From: Nocardioides ochotonae
GTDB taxonomy: Bacteria > Actinomycetota > Actinomycetes > Propionibacteriales > Nocardioidaceae
Reading direction: 5' to 3'
NCBI RefSeq assembly: GCF_011420305.2
Contig: NZ_CP061769.1
Location: 2,591,001-2,655,000 of the forward strand
DNA: 64,000 nt
Shown here: positions 24,922 to 33,494 of the stretch, piece by piece
Layout of the letters: each line of letters opens with the position of its first letter
Position numbering within the stretch: position 1 is the first letter of the stretch
Program-made: the position numbers and the translations under genes
The notes under the pieces: generated by a model
The model's input: the letters and a program-made list of their open reading frames with translations, nothing else
The model's database searches: none
What the model was told of the DNA's origin: nothing

Positions 24922-25503
24922 TCAGGCGGTCTTCTTACCGTCGTCGACATACTTGACGGCGTTAGCGCCCAGGGTCGGGTCGACGAACGCCTCGACGGTC
25001 ACCTGATAGCCGACGACCTCACCGTCGGCGTAGGTGACCTCACCGACCTCAGTGATCTGCCCGTCAGGGACGACGATGCGGATACGGGCCTCGCCGTCCT
25101 TGACCTCGAAGACGAAGGTCTTGTGCGGCAGGGTCTCGCCGTTGATCTTGACGGCGTGCAGGGTGCCCGCCTCAGCGGTCGCCGGGGTGGTGGTCACGTT
25201 CGCGTCGCCGTAGACGGTGCGCAGGACGTCGCCGTTAAGCGTCTCAAGGAAGGTGAACTGGTACGACACGGCGAAGTCGGTCTGGAGGACCTTGACGGTG
25301 TCGCCGCCCCAGGCCTTGACCTTCTCCGTGGATCGCTCAGTGGTCTCAGTGAGTCCGTCCTCACCGATGTAGCCCGCGCCCTTAAACGCCTCATCGAGGG
25401 CGGTCGTGGCGTCGGTCGGCAGGACAGTCCCCAGGGCGGCGATCAGGACGCCGCCAGTCGCCAGCGGCTTACCGGCGACAACGTTGGCAGCCATGTTAGG
25501 CAT
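24922..25503 (-). CDS. Major tail protein
   Basis: 193 residues with ATTALDEAFKGAGYIGEDGL near 32, FLETLNGDVLRTVYGDANV near 85 and a C-terminal beta-rich section with TVEAFVDPTLGANAV. This matches actinophage major tail proteins, whose hexamers stack to form the tail tube. ATG at 25503 preceded by GAGGAG. Position just upstream of the chaperones is canonical. Confidence 0.88.
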   Translation of the reverse strand: MPNMAANVVAGKPLATGGVLIAALGTVLPTDATTALDEAFKGAGYIGEDGLTETTERSTEKVKAWGGDTVKVLQTDFAVSYQFTFLETLNGDVLRTVYGDANVTTTPATAEAGTLHAVKINGETLPHKTFVFEVKDGEARIRIVVPDGQITEVGEVTYADGEVVGYQVTVEAFVDPTLGANAVKYVDDGKKTA

Positions 25504-25506
25504 TAC

Positions 25507-25680
25507 TTACTCCTCAGGGGTGGTGTCAGATTCGGTGTCGGGGTCGGGGTCGGCGGGGGTCGGCAGCGGCTCCGGTTCGAGCTCAGGGGCCAGCCACCCA
25601 GCAGCCGCCCACGCGCCGACACGATCGGCAGGGACGGCGACCACGACGTCAGGGAAGTAGGGATGACGCAGGTCAATCAC
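25507..25680 (-). CDS. Small protein with acidic proline-rich tail (57 aa)
   Basis: GTG at 25680 overlaps the stop of the upstream tail-terminator-like gene (GTGA). The product starts VIDLRHPYFPDVVVAVPADR and ends in a low-complexity Pro/Asp/Thr/Glu tail. It is followed within 3 bp by the major tail protein ATG. Similar short proteins between tail terminator and tail tube genes occur in Streptomyces phages; function unknown. Confidence 0.62.
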   Translation of the reverse strand: MIDLRHPYFPDVVVAVPADRVGAWAAAGWLAPELEPEPLPTPADPDPDTESDTTPEE

Positions 25681-26066
25681 AGGGCGTCTCCTCTCAGGTC
25701 CAGGGCGACGGTGAACACGTAGCGGGGCGTCGCACTAGTGGGGTCGGGCAGGTTCTGCGGACCGGCGACCTCAGTCACGCGCCGCGTGAACGCGCCACCG
25801 ACGGTCTCGCCCTCGAGCGCCCCGACATAGGCGCGGGCCAGCCGGGCCAGCTCGGACGCGGCGACGTCGTCGGGTGCCCAGGCCTCCACGACGACCATCG
25901 CGGAATCCGTGACCAGGTTGCGACGGTTGCCGCCGACCCGCACGACCCGCACGAAGCGGTCGGGCCGGGGGTTAGGCACGCGGGTCACGACCCGCACGCC
26001 CAGCGCGTCCCGCAGGTGCGTGACCAGCAGGGCTTCGGGGTCAGGAAAGACAATCGCCTCAGCCAT
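25677..26066 (-). CDS. Tail terminator-like protein (129 aa)
   Basis: MAEAIVFPDPEALLVTHLRD, PNPRPDRFVRVVRVGG near residue 32 and MVVVEAWAPDDVAASELARL near 60 match the actinophage tail terminator / minor tail 'gpU-like' group, which caps the tail tube and joins it to the head. ATG at 26066; upstream in-frame sequence is antisense-like. It overlaps the next gene by a GTGA junction. Confidence 0.72.
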   Translation of the reverse strand: MAEAIVFPDPEALLVTHLRDALGVRVVTRVPNPRPDRFVRVVRVGGNRRNLVTDSAMVVVEAWAPDDVAASELARLARAYVGALEGETVGGAFTRRVTEVAGPQNLPDPTSATPRYVFTVALDLRGDAL

Positions 26067-26071
26067 GCGCC

Positions 26072-26362
26072 TCACCCGCCCCGAATGTTCGACAGGGCGC
26101 GTACAAGGGTGTGGTTTTCGGCGTTGTCCCGCATAGCCTCGCCGGTCGCCGTGACCACTGCGCCGCGGGATCGCGTACGACCCGCCTCGACGTGGCCGAC
26201 GTAGCCGGGGCCAACCTGCGCCAGGACCTTGTCGACCTTGGCGCGTAGGGCGGCGTCCACGCCGGGCGAACGGCGAATGGCCTCGAAGGCGCGCAGGTTC
26301 CAACTAATGCGCGTAGTGCCGGACGACGTAAAGCGTCCGCGCGCGTCGCGTGCAACCATCAT
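26072..26362 (-). CDS. Head-tail joining / neck protein (96 aa)
   Basis: MMVARDARGRFTSSG, then RAFEAIRRSPGVDAALRAK and YVGHVEAGRTRSRGAVVTAT. The size, basic character and position between the head-closure and tail-terminator genes match HK97 gp10-type neck proteins. Assignment is by context plus weak sequence resemblance. Confidence 0.65.
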   Translation of the reverse strand: MMVARDARGRFTSSGTTRISWNLRAFEAIRRSPGVDAALRAKVDKVLAQVGPGYVGHVEAGRTRSRGAVVTATGEAMRDNAENHTLVRALSNIRGG

Positions 26363-26688
26363 CCCTCCGTTCGCTTTAGGTAGACCTCAGTGCCAGCCGC
26401 CCAGCCGAATGGCCCGCGGGTGTAGTCCAGGGGGTCGCCCTCGACCTCAAACTCCCGTTCGCCGATGACGACGCGGTCGCGGGATCCGATGACGAATGAC
26501 GCCGGGACCAGTAGCGACCAGTGCAGGCAGGCCTCGTCACGGTCGGCCAGCGGCTCAGAGGTCGTCCTCGGATACGCGCCGTAGACCAGGACCTCGACCG
26601 GGGGCAGCCAGGTAGGAACCTCGTTCCCGTGCGCGTCGGTCACGCCAGCCACGAAGCGCCGCACGCCGACCGGCAGCCGGGCAATCAC
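26359..26688 (-). CDS. Head closure / head-tail adaptor protein (109 aa)
   Basis: A beta-rich small protein with VEVLVYGAYPRTTSEPL near residue 31, HWSLLVPASFVIGSRDRVVI near 56 and EVEGDPLDYTRGPFGW near 80, which is a familiar actinophage head-completion pattern. GTG start at 26688 overlaps the connector stop; its own stop overlaps the next start, so the neck genes are tightly coupled. Confidence 0.7.
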   Translation of the reverse strand: MIARLPVGVRRFVAGVTDAHGNEVPTWLPPVEVLVYGAYPRTTSEPLADRDEACLHWSLLVPASFVIGSRDRVVIGEREFEVEGDPLDYTRGPFGWAAGTEVYLKRTEG

Positions 26689-27125
26689 AGGTCCTCCCAG
26701 CTCGTCGACGACCGCCAGAGCGGGCGGGCCGCGTCGGCGGGCAGAGCAGGAACCATGTCGATCTGATAGGCGCGCCGCGACTTCGTACCGCCCAGGTCGG
26801 CGCGGTCCTCGTCGGTCAGGACCAGTGCGCCGGGGTCGTCGCCCCCGTAAGTCGTGTTCTTCTGGAACGGACCCGCCCCTTCCATGCGCGACCGGATCCC
26901 GTCGGGGTTGCGCAGGTGCCGGATAACGACACGCGCCGCGACCCGCCGCACGCGCGCCAGGGGCACGGCACCGGCCTCGATCCGGTCCGGCATATCAGGG
27001 AACTCGCGCACGATCAGGTCCTCAGCGTCGCCCAGCAGCGTTTCAATCTGCGCGGGCGTCGCAGGCACCGGATCGCCGATCCATCGGTCTGACACGTCGC
27101 TAACGGTCGACCAAAGAAGGGCCAT
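26685..27125 (-). CDS. Head-tail connector protein (146 aa)
   Basis: TPAQIETLLGDAEDLIVREFPDM near residues 23-45 and RVRRVAARVVIRHLRNPDG near 57 form the helical core seen in gp6/gp15-like connectors that bind the portal. GPFQKNTTYGGD near 84 is a loop found in actinophage homologues. ATG at 27125 with AAAGGAG. It is the first gene after the hairpin following the capsid gene. Confidence 0.75.
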   Translation of the reverse strand: MALLWSTVSDVSDRWIGDPVPATPAQIETLLGDAEDLIVREFPDMPDRIEAGAVPLARVRRVAARVVIRHLRNPDGIRSRMEGAGPFQKNTTYGGDDPGALVLTDEDRADLGGTKSRRAYQIDMVPALPADAARPLWRSSTSWEDL

Positions 27126-27160
27126 GTGCGGCTCCTTTCGTGTGGGGCGGATATGCCAGG

Positions 27161-27193
27161 AGCGGGGGCCAGGCGTGGCACCTGACCCCCGCT
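27161..27193 (-). terminator. Hairpin between capsid and connector genes
   Basis: AGCGGGGGCCAGG pairs with CCTGACCCCCGCT (one G-U pair), 16 bp beyond the capsid stop. It may act as a partial terminator that keeps capsid mRNA more abundant than neck mRNA. Confidence 0.6.
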
Positions 27194-27208
27194 ACGGGGC
27201 TAATCCGC

Positions 27209-28117
27209 TCAGGCGGACGCGCCAGTGATCCGCACGAAGCGGTCCTCACGGCCCTTACGGACCATGAAGCCCAGGTGCGCGGTCACCTTGACGGCGAACA
27301 TGTCGCGCTGCCACAGGTTGAGGGCCTTACCGCCCTTCGTGATCGTGGCCTGATCGGACACCTCGACCTGGATATCCTGCACAACGCCATAGAAGGCGTT
27401 CGACCACTCACCGGCGTAGCCGAGGACCTCCGCCCCGTCATCCGCGGGGGCGTAGACCGCGCCGACCCGCTTGACCGGGACGCCGAGGAGGGAGTTGACG
27501 GAACCCTCACGGGCGACGTCGTTGAGCAGGAGCGGACGCTCGTTGCCGTCGGTCGCGGACAGGAGGATGCCGCGGGCCTTCGGGGCCAGCGCGAAACCGG
27601 TCACGGTGCCGTTAGCGGCGGACACCAGACCGTCAATCTCGACCAGGTCGGTGTACGCGGTGGCAGCAGCCAGGCCGGCCTCCTGCGTAACCTTCGCCTT
27701 GAGGCTGTCAAAGGTGGTCCCGTTAACCGGGCCAGTGCCGTTCTCGGCGTGGAACACAGTGGCGTCAAACTTCGCGGCGATGGTGCCCGGCAGGCGACGG
27801 CGCAGCTCCTCGTAGAGGGCGGGCAGGTCGCGGCGGAACTCCTTGCTAAAGGTCTCGATGACGCCAATCTTGTGGCCCTTCATCTCGCGGAAGTCCACAG
27901 CCGCGTCACCGACGGCGATCTCGTCGGTCTCACCGGCCCAGTCGGCAGCCGGGTCGCCGGTAATCATCGGGACGGAAATACCGACGCCGGGGAGGTTGAT
28001 CCGGTTGCACAGCGACATAACGGCAGACTGCTCCTGCGCGTCCTGCCAAATCTCAGCAGAAACCTCCTTCGGCAGGATCGCGGCAGGGGCGTCGCCGCGG
28101 TGCATCTTCTCAGCCAT
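27209..28117 (-). CDS. Major capsid protein (HK97 fold)
   Basis: 302 residues. SVPMITGDPAADWAGETDEI near residue 50 and KIGVIETFSKEFRRDLPALY near 85 are typical of HK97-like capsid E-loop and spine; EVSDQATITKGGKALNLWQRD near 258 is the conserved C-terminal P-domain region. ATG at 28117, 9 nt after AAAGGA, is preferred over the upstream TTG. No N-terminal delta domain is fused; a separate scaffold gene lies immediately upstream. Confidence 0.92.
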   Translation of the reverse strand: MAEKMHRGDAPAAILPKEVSAEIWQDAQEQSAVMSLCNRINLPGVGISVPMITGDPAADWAGETDEIAVGDAAVDFREMKGHKIGVIETFSKEFRRDLPALYEELRRRLPGTIAAKFDATVFHAENGTGPVNGTTFDSLKAKVTQEAGLAAATAYTDLVEIDGLVSAANGTVTGFALAPKARGILLSATDGNERPLLLNDVAREGSVNSLLGVPVKRVGAVYAPADDGAEVLGYAGEWSNAFYGVVQDIQVEVSDQATITKGGKALNLWQRDMFAVKVTAHLGFMVRKGREDRFVRITGASA

Positions 28118-28177
28118 GAGGGTCAATCCTTTCGGGGTGCGCGAGCCGCGCGTGACGGTTCGCGGTGGTTAGGTAGG

Positions 28178-28684
28178 TCAGAGAAGCCCGCCCAGGACCG
28201 CGGCGAACTGATCCGCGGTCGACTCGGTGGACTTTCGGGTCTTGCCCTGCCCAGGGTTGGGGCGCGGGCCGGGACGGTCTGCCAGCCGCTCAGCCAGGGC
28301 GCGCAAGGTGTCCTCGTCGCCCTTGACCTTCGAAAGTGCCTCGGCGTCCTCACTGGACAGGCCCAGCTCGACGGCCAGCCGCAGGCGGACGAGGGCAGCC
28401 TCAGCCTCAGCGGCGCGGGCCTCAGCCTCATCGGCGCGGGTGTTCGCAGCGTCGAGGTCAGCGGTGCGCCGTTCGTCGTCGGTCATGCGCTCGCGCTCGA
28501 GCTCAGCCAGGCGATCGGCTGCGGCCTTATTCGACTTAGCGCGCTCCTCCCACTTTCGGGAATGGCGCTTGACGTCCTCGAGCTCAGCCTTGAGGGCGTC
28601 AACGGTCGGCGCCTCGGCGGCCTCATCGGTGCCGTGCGGCTCCTCAGGGGCGTCAGGGGTCGGGGTGGTTTCGATGGCAGACAT
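28178..28684 (-). CDS. Scaffolding protein
   Basis: 168 residues, highly charged and helical: an acidic disordered N-terminus (TPTPDAPEEPHGTDEAAE), a long coiled coil (LKAELEDVKRHSRKWEERAK through EARAAEAEAALVRLRL) and a helical C-terminus that would bind capsid subunits. Directly upstream of the capsid gene, as usual. ATG at 28684 with GGGAGGAC upstream. Confidence 0.88.
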   Translation of the reverse strand: MSAIETTPTPDAPEEPHGTDEAAEAPTVDALKAELEDVKRHSRKWEERAKSNKAAADRLAELERERMTDDERRTADLDAANTRADEAEARAAEAEAALVRLRLAVELGLSSEDAEALSKVKGDEDTLRALAERLADRPGPRPNPGQGKTRKSTESTADQFAAVLGGLL

Positions 28685-28859
28685 AAGGGGTCCTCCCGTG
28701 CGGGTAGTTGGTTGGTGGCGCGGGACCGTGCGGTCACGCGCGGGCGACAGGACCGTCAGGGGGTCCTGTAGCGACCGGGTCGGTAGCCGTAGGGCAGGGC
28801 CGCTCCCGGAAAAACAGGGACGGGCACGCAGTCACAGGGGCCGTGGCCTGCGCCCAGGC

Positions 28860-30299
28860 TCACGCGGCGGGATCCGCGTCGTCGTCGGTGTCCTCGAGCC
28901 CTGCCTGCGCCGGGGTCGGCGCGACCGGGGCCGCGACGGTCACCGCGGGGCGCGCGCGCCGCTTGTCCGCGGCCAGGACCCGCTTCTCCAGCGGGGTCAG
29001 GCCCAGGCGGTCGTAGGTGACCTCAGAATCAGCCGGAAGGATGTCCGCGGCGACCAGCTTCACGGCCTCATCGGCAGCAGCGGCACGGGTCGGGGTCGCA
29101 GCGTCGCGCCACTTGACACCGACCTCGTTGAAACCATCGGGGACGTGTCCCTCACGGATCAGCAGCGCCAGGCGGGCGACCTCACGCCACGCACGCCCGA
29201 AGGTGACCTGTCGACGCTCAGCGCGCTTAATCAGGCGCGCCTCAGCGGCGCGGATCGCGTCGGCACTGGCAGGGTTGTCGGAAATGAAGCCCAGGTAAGT
29301 CGCCGGGATCGCAGCCTCAGCGGCCAGCAACTGCGCCAGTCCCCTGACCTGTTCCAGGTAGGGCGCGGGACTGGCAGCGTTGAACTCGCCGACCTGCGGC
29401 AGTTCGCCGTCCTCGTCGCGGGGCAGGGCCAGCATCCGGCCCATGACCAGCTCCCAGCCGGTGCGCAGGTTGCCATCCGCGTCGGCGAAGGACGACTCAT
29501 CGGCACCCAGGGCGTACCGCTGCGGGGCACTGTAGAACTCCCGGTTGACCTCCATGCCGAGCAACGTCCGCACGGCCTGATCGGTGGTCGACCGGACTGC
29601 GCGGGTGATCTCCGAGCGCCCCCAGGGCCGGGACGCGCGCGGACGGTTGACCAGGGGCACGACCTGGACCCGTCCCAGCCGGTGCGGGTCACGACCGGGC
29701 CGGCCTTCGGTGTCCTCGACGTGCCATACGCCGCTGCGGTACGTCGCGGTCACGTTGTAGTCGGGCCGGTACAGGGTGATGGTCTGCGGGTCGCCCGCGT
29801 CGGTAACCTCGTCGATCGACACGGCGGACGTCAGGCGGCGCAGCCGGCCAGACCATTCGCCGGTAACGCGCAGGGGCGACTCGACGGTAATGAGGGGGCT
29901 CGGCTCATCGTCGTAGGCAGCGCCCAGGATGACGAACGACGCGCCGTAGATCAGCGCGTCCAGGTGGCCCAGCGCACCGTCGATCGCCAGCCCGTTGTCC
30001 TCGAAGATCTCGTCCAGACCGAACAGGTCGCCGCCCGACGTCGAGGTCCAGCCTTGAAAGTCCAGGCGCTCCTCGAGGGCGTCCACGGCGGTACCGGGCC
30101 AGCCGACGACAACCTCGATGTTGCGCAGGGCGGGCGGGATTGCGATGCCCAGGTGCCGGACCCGCTGCCTTCCGTCGTAGTAGGCGGCGCGCATCAGGTT
30201 CCCCATACGCAGGCGCGCCAGGGTGTGCAGGTGCTCAGCAATCAGGTCGGCCTCATCGTCGGTGAGGCGCAGGGTCGACAGGTCGATAGCGACGGCCAC
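28860..30299 (-). CDS. Portal protein
   Basis: 479 residues. NLMRAAYYDGRQRVRHLGIA near residue 35, VVGWPGTAVDALEERLDFQG near 64, and EQVRGLAQLLAAEAAIPATY near 320 followed by GFISDNPASADAIRAAEARL are diagnostic of SPP1 gp6-type portals in actinophages. It forms the dodecameric ring at the capsid vertex and the docking site for terminase. GTG start at 30299. The acidic C-terminus (TDDDADPAA) is common. Confidence 0.92.
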   Translation of the reverse strand: MAVAIDLSTLRLTDDEADLIAEHLHTLARLRMGNLMRAAYYDGRQRVRHLGIAIPPALRNIEVVVGWPGTAVDALEERLDFQGWTSTSGGDLFGLDEIFEDNGLAIDGALGHLDALIYGASFVILGAAYDDEPSPLITVESPLRVTGEWSGRLRRLTSAVSIDEVTDAGDPQTITLYRPDYNVTATYRSGVWHVEDTEGRPGRDPHRLGRVQVVPLVNRPRASRPWGRSEITRAVRSTTDQAVRTLLGMEVNREFYSAPQRYALGADESSFADADGNLRTGWELVMGRMLALPRDEDGELPQVGEFNAASPAPYLEQVRGLAQLLAAEAAIPATYLGFISDNPASADAIRAAEARLIKRAERRQVTFGRAWREVARLALLIREGHVPDGFNEVGVKWRDAATPTRAAAADEAVKLVAADILPADSEVTYDRLGLTPLEKRVLAADKRRARPAVTVAAPVAPTPAQAGLEDTDDDADPAA

Positions 30300-30320
30300 C
30301 GTGGGGGGCTCCTTTCGGGG

Positions 30321-31784
30321 TCAAAGAATGACGACGCGCGACGGGGTGCGCTCAGGGGCGAGGGATAGGCCGAAGGCGGCGAAGGTGACGGCGACCAGAG
30401 GGGTCAGGTCGGTTGTCGGGTCCTTGCGGTGCCATGCCCAGGCGTCGCCGAGCGGGCGCTTCCGCGCCGCTGCTAGCGCGTCGTTTAGGACGGGTTGATC
30501 GGGGTGCGCGAGTCGGCCTTGCACGGCGGCGTCGTAGAACCCTCCGCACGCCTGCGCGACCTCACGGCCCGATAGGACCTTGATCCGCTTGATCTTTGCC
30601 CGCTTCATCTCGGGGAGCAGTGAGGCGGCAGGGCCGATCGAATCGACGGCGACGTACGCGGTCGGCCAGCGCGCGGTAAGTGAGGCGAGGCGGTCGACAA
30701 CCCAGCCGGTGCCGCGACGGTTGTCGACGACCTGGACGGATACGCGACCGTCGGCGATGCGCCCGGCGACGGCGATCGAGGCATGATCCCGATTAGGCGA
30801 CACGTCGACGGCGAATACGACGCGACCCTCGGGGTCGGCGTCGGAGACGAGCGCCGCCCAGGCGTCCTCAGGGATCACGCGGAGCGCGGCCAGGCTGCCA
30901 TCCCACATGCCGAGGCGTTCGCGGCAGAACGTCTCTTCGTCCATAGCGAAGAACTCGTCGCGGATCGTGTCCTCGGAAATGCGGACGCCGAGCGCGGGGT
31001 TTGTCGCCGCCCAGGTCGCCGGGGAATCGAATGGGTCATCGGTCGTCGCCGACCATTCGAGGTACGTGAGGCGCGAATCGTCGCCGGATAGTGCAGACTC
31101 ACGGAAGCGGGTGAACACTTCGCCGCACATCGTCGGCGACGGCGGCGTGCCGAACAGCCAAATCTGCGGGTTAGGGCGCGCCGACACGGTCGGCAGGATC
31201 GCGGCGAACACTTCTTCGCCCAGCTCCTGCGCCTCGTCCAGGATTAGCAGATCCGCAGAGAACCCACGGCCAGACCCCTTCGAGCGGGCCAGAAACTTGA
31301 CGGTCCGACCGTCGACGGTGACAAACTCGCGCGCCGCCGCGGTGCCGATCTTGACCCGCTTCTCGTTGCGTGCGCGCTCAAGGGCGGGCACGGTTTCAAA
31401 GTAGGAGAGCAGGCGCTGGAAACCGTTCTGCGCGGTCTTGAACTCGTGCGCGGAATGGATCAGGAGTCGGGCGTCGCCGAACACACCCAGCAGGAACGCG
31501 ACCTCGAGGGCCTCGATGATCGCGCCTTTACCGTTCTGCCGCGGGACGCTAACGGCGACACGCGGGGTCGACCACAGGCCGGTAACCGGGTCGACAGATT
31601 GGGCGTCGAGGATGACGTCGCGCTGCCAGGGATCGAGAACTAGGCCGATGTTTCGGGCCAGGCCGACGACCTTCTCGCCGACGGTGCCGACGCGCGGCGG
31701 GGCGTGCCGCACGCGGGGCGCAGCCTCACCGGGTCGGTGAGAGGTCTCCGCAGGCGGGGCCGGGGATGAGGGCGGCGAGGTCAT
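30321..31784 (-). CDS. Terminase large subunit
   Basis: Packages DNA into the prohead. VSVPRQNGKGAIIEAL near residue 80 is the Walker A region, LLILDEAQEL near 178 Walker B, and WLFGTPPS near 207 the coupling motif. The C-terminal nuclease starts with VVFAVDVSPNRDHASIAVAG near 310. ATG at 31784 lies 9 nt after AAGGAGG and inside the 3' end of the small-subunit-like gene (59-bp overlap). 487 residues is normal. Confidence 0.94.
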   Translation of the reverse strand: MTSPPSSPAPPAETSHRPGEAAPRVRHAPPRVGTVGEKVVGLARNIGLVLDPWQRDVILDAQSVDPVTGLWSTPRVAVSVPRQNGKGAIIEALEVAFLLGVFGDARLLIHSAHEFKTAQNGFQRLLSYFETVPALERARNEKRVKIGTAAAREFVTVDGRTVKFLARSKGSGRGFSADLLILDEAQELGEEVFAAILPTVSARPNPQIWLFGTPPSPTMCGEVFTRFRESALSGDDSRLTYLEWSATTDDPFDSPATWAATNPALGVRISEDTIRDEFFAMDEETFCRERLGMWDGSLAALRVIPEDAWAALVSDADPEGRVVFAVDVSPNRDHASIAVAGRIADGRVSVQVVDNRRGTGWVVDRLASLTARWPTAYVAVDSIGPAASLLPEMKRAKIKRIKVLSGREVAQACGGFYDAAVQGRLAHPDQPVLNDALAAARKRPLGDAWAWHRKDPTTDLTPLVAVTFAAFGLSLAPERTPSRVVIL

Positions 31785-31965
31785 CGGCGGCGTCCTCCTT
31801 CGGCGTAAGGTCGTCGATCTGGTGCATCACTTCGGTCAGTTGTCTGGAGAGGGCGGCGACGTCGCGCGCCGAGGCGGTCTCGTCGATCTGCGCGGCCAGT
31901 CGGTCGCGGAGGGCGATCAAGCCCTCGAGGCGCGACACGGCGACCGCGTCGGTGAGGGGCCTCAT
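31726..31965 (-). CDS. Terminase small subunit-like protein (79 aa)
   Basis: VSRLEGLIALRDRLAAQIDE and DVAALSRQLTEVMHQIDDLT form two helices with heptad character, and the C-terminus is disordered. Location immediately before the large subunit suggests the packaging small subunit, but it is shorter than most and lacks a clear helix-turn-helix. ATG at 31965 overlaps the stop of the EEP nuclease gene (ATGA). The palindrome array beyond that gene may be relevant to DNA recognition. Confidence 0.55.
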   Translation of the reverse strand: MRPLTDAVAVSRLEGLIALRDRLAAQIDETASARDVAALSRQLTEVMHQIDDLTPKEDAADDLAALIPGPACGDLSPTR

Positions 31966-32657
31966 CGGCCCGCCCACCGGAAGCGGCGAACGTGCGCCCG
32001 GTGGTCGCCGCCACCGGGGCGGACCGAGCCAGCTCCGACCGGGACCAGCCCGCGCACGCGGAAGTCGTCGATCTTGCGCGTGCCGTGCGTGCCCGCGGGG
32101 GCCACGAGCTGCCGCAGCCCGGTCGCCGCGGCCAGCATGAAGTCCCACCCGCGACCGTGCCGCTCGTCTACGTTGTCGTCGCCGCCGAACAGGACCGCGC
32201 GGGTGTGCGACTTGTCGGCGATCGTCTTCAGGGTCGCCATCGACTCGCGCACGGCCTTGACCCGGTTGGGGCGATCGGTGCGGGGGTTGACGTTCTGGAC
32301 CTGTGACGGCGTGTGGTAGCAGAGCGCCTCGAGGGTGCGCCCCTGCCGGTCGCACAGGATCGCCGACACGGCGCGGGACCGACGGTTGCGCCCGTACGGG
32401 GTCGGGCTCAGGACGTGTCCGCGCTTCGCCACTGCGGTCCACTCATCACGCCGCCAGGCCACGACAAACTCGGGGGCCTCGAAGGCGACGCCTAGGCCGT
32501 GGCGGCGCAGCATCGCGCACAGTCCAGGGGCGGTCGCCTCCTGGATCAGGAACACGCTAACGCCGTCGCGGAGGAGGTCAATGAGGATGCGCTCGATCGT
32601 GTCGAGGGGCGTGCCGTGTTGGACGTTCCACGTCACGGCCCGAAATGTGTCGCCCAC
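31962..32657 (-). CDS. Endonuclease/exonuclease/phosphatase (EEP) family protein
   Basis: 231 residues from GTG at 32657 (GGAAGGACC upstream). FRAVTWNVQHG near 4 supplies the metal-binding Asn, LIQEATAPG near 38 the conserved Glu, VLFGGDDNVDE near 155 the D-x-N pair, and GGDHRAHVRR at the C-terminus the catalytic D-H. These are the DNase I/EEP fold signatures in correct order. Unexpectedly it lies between the terminase genes and a palindrome-rich non-coding block. It may nick or process DNA there; that is inference. Confidence 0.82.
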   Translation of the reverse strand: MGDTFRAVTWNVQHGTPLDTIERILIDLLRDGVSVFLIQEATAPGLCAMLRRHGLGVAFEAPEFVVAWRRDEWTAVAKRGHVLSPTPYGRNRRSRAVSAILCDRQGRTLEALCYHTPSQVQNVNPRTDRPNRVKAVRESMATLKTIADKSHTRAVLFGGDDNVDERHGRGWDFMLAAATGLRQLVAPAGTHGTRKIDDFRVRGLVPVGAGSVRPGGGDHRAHVRRFRWAGR

Positions 32658-32691
32658 GGGCGGTCCTTCCTGTCTAGAGGTGCGGCAGGGA

Positions 32692-33277
32692 ACCAAGCGC
32701 GCGCTTGGTGAACGGCCCGCATCGGTTGATATGACGCGGGATGCGGCGCGCGTCCCTAGCGGGCGCTTGGTAAGAAACCAATCGGGTGCTTGGGTACCCT
32801 GCCGCTGCGGCGGGCGGGGTACCAAGCAAGTGCTAGGTCGACGCATAGGGGCCGTCTTTAAATCCGACCGGGGGCACCAAGCGGGTGCTTGGGTGGCGTC
32901 ACCAAGCGGACGCTTGGTTGGTGGCGCTTCGTCGACGAGCGGCCGGCCTGCCCCTGTGGAATCCGTCAGCCGTGTGTGTAGGGGGGACAAGGAACGAGGG
33001 GGGTGTAATCAGCCCCCTTTAGGGGTCGGTCCCCAGGGTCAACCAAGCAAGTGTTTGGTCGATTGCGACCAAGCGGACGCTTGGTTGGTCGTCGGGACGC
33101 GCTCGTCGACGCGCGTGCGGTGCGGGGGTCCGTCTTTAAACCAAGCGCGTGCTTGGTAGTTTGCTTTCGTTCGTTGCGCTCGGTGGTCGACCAAACGGTC
33201 GCTTGGTTGGGGCGTCAACGCGCGCTTACCAAGCGCGTGCTTGGTGCATGGATGCGCCGTGCCGAGCGCCGCTTGGT
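32692..33277. repeat. Array of twelve 18-bp palindromes, consensus ACCAAGC-N4-GCTTGGT
   Basis: Copies at 32692, 32754, 32777, 32821, 32876, 32901, 33042, 33068, 33140, 33190, 33228 and 33261 (last one degenerate, 17 bp). The 7-bp arms are strongly conserved while the 4-bp centre varies (GCGC, GGGC, GGGT, AAGT, GGAC, GCGT, GGTC). Spacing is irregular (23 to about 140 bp), so it is not a CRISPR. The form fits a dimeric DNA-binding protein and multi-site loading, as in partition centromeres, origins or repressor arrays. Confidence 0.9.
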
Positions 33278-33466
33278 TGTGGTCGAGGGCAGGCACGGGG
33301 GATGCCCGTGCAGTCAGTAGCCAACAGCCGGCCACGGTTCCCACGCCACGCCTAGGTCCGAGGGTCGGGCTCAAGTAGTAGGGCCGGGCCATGTCCAGGA
33401 CCGCCCACCACTGCCCCCGGTCCGCCCTCCGCCCCGCCTGGATCCCGCGCCGGGGGCCACCTACGA

Positions 33467-33493
33467 CCCCCGCCCCTATGTCCCAGGGCGGGG
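33467..33493 (-). terminator. Hairpin at the end of the HNH gene
   Basis: CCCCGCCC and GGGCGGGG form a perfect 8-bp stem directly after the HNH stop codon at 33495, marking the end of that transcript before the palindrome array. Confidence 0.6.
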
Positions 33494-33494
33494 C

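Larger units (their letters stand above)
32658..33494. other. 837-bp non-coding block carrying the palindrome array
   Basis: No credible gene on either strand: frames open here are antisense to nothing and consist of the repeat units read through. Besides the palindromes (see 32692-33277) it has duplicated CCGTCTTTAAA segments (about 32850 and 33130), duplicated CGTCGACG segments, and a GCACGGG/CCCGTGC hairpin near 33292-33310. This is the longest non-coding stretch in the prophage part of the window. Confidence 0.85.

Noticed and set aside
27140..30368. Two long plus-strand open frames opposite capsid, scaffold and portal genes
   Set aside because: The minus-strand proteins are recognisable structural proteins with ribosome-binding sites; the plus frames are compositional shadows.
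32692..33277. CRISPR array
   Set aside because: The repeats are short palindromes, spacers vary from about 5 to over 120 bp, and there are no cas genes.
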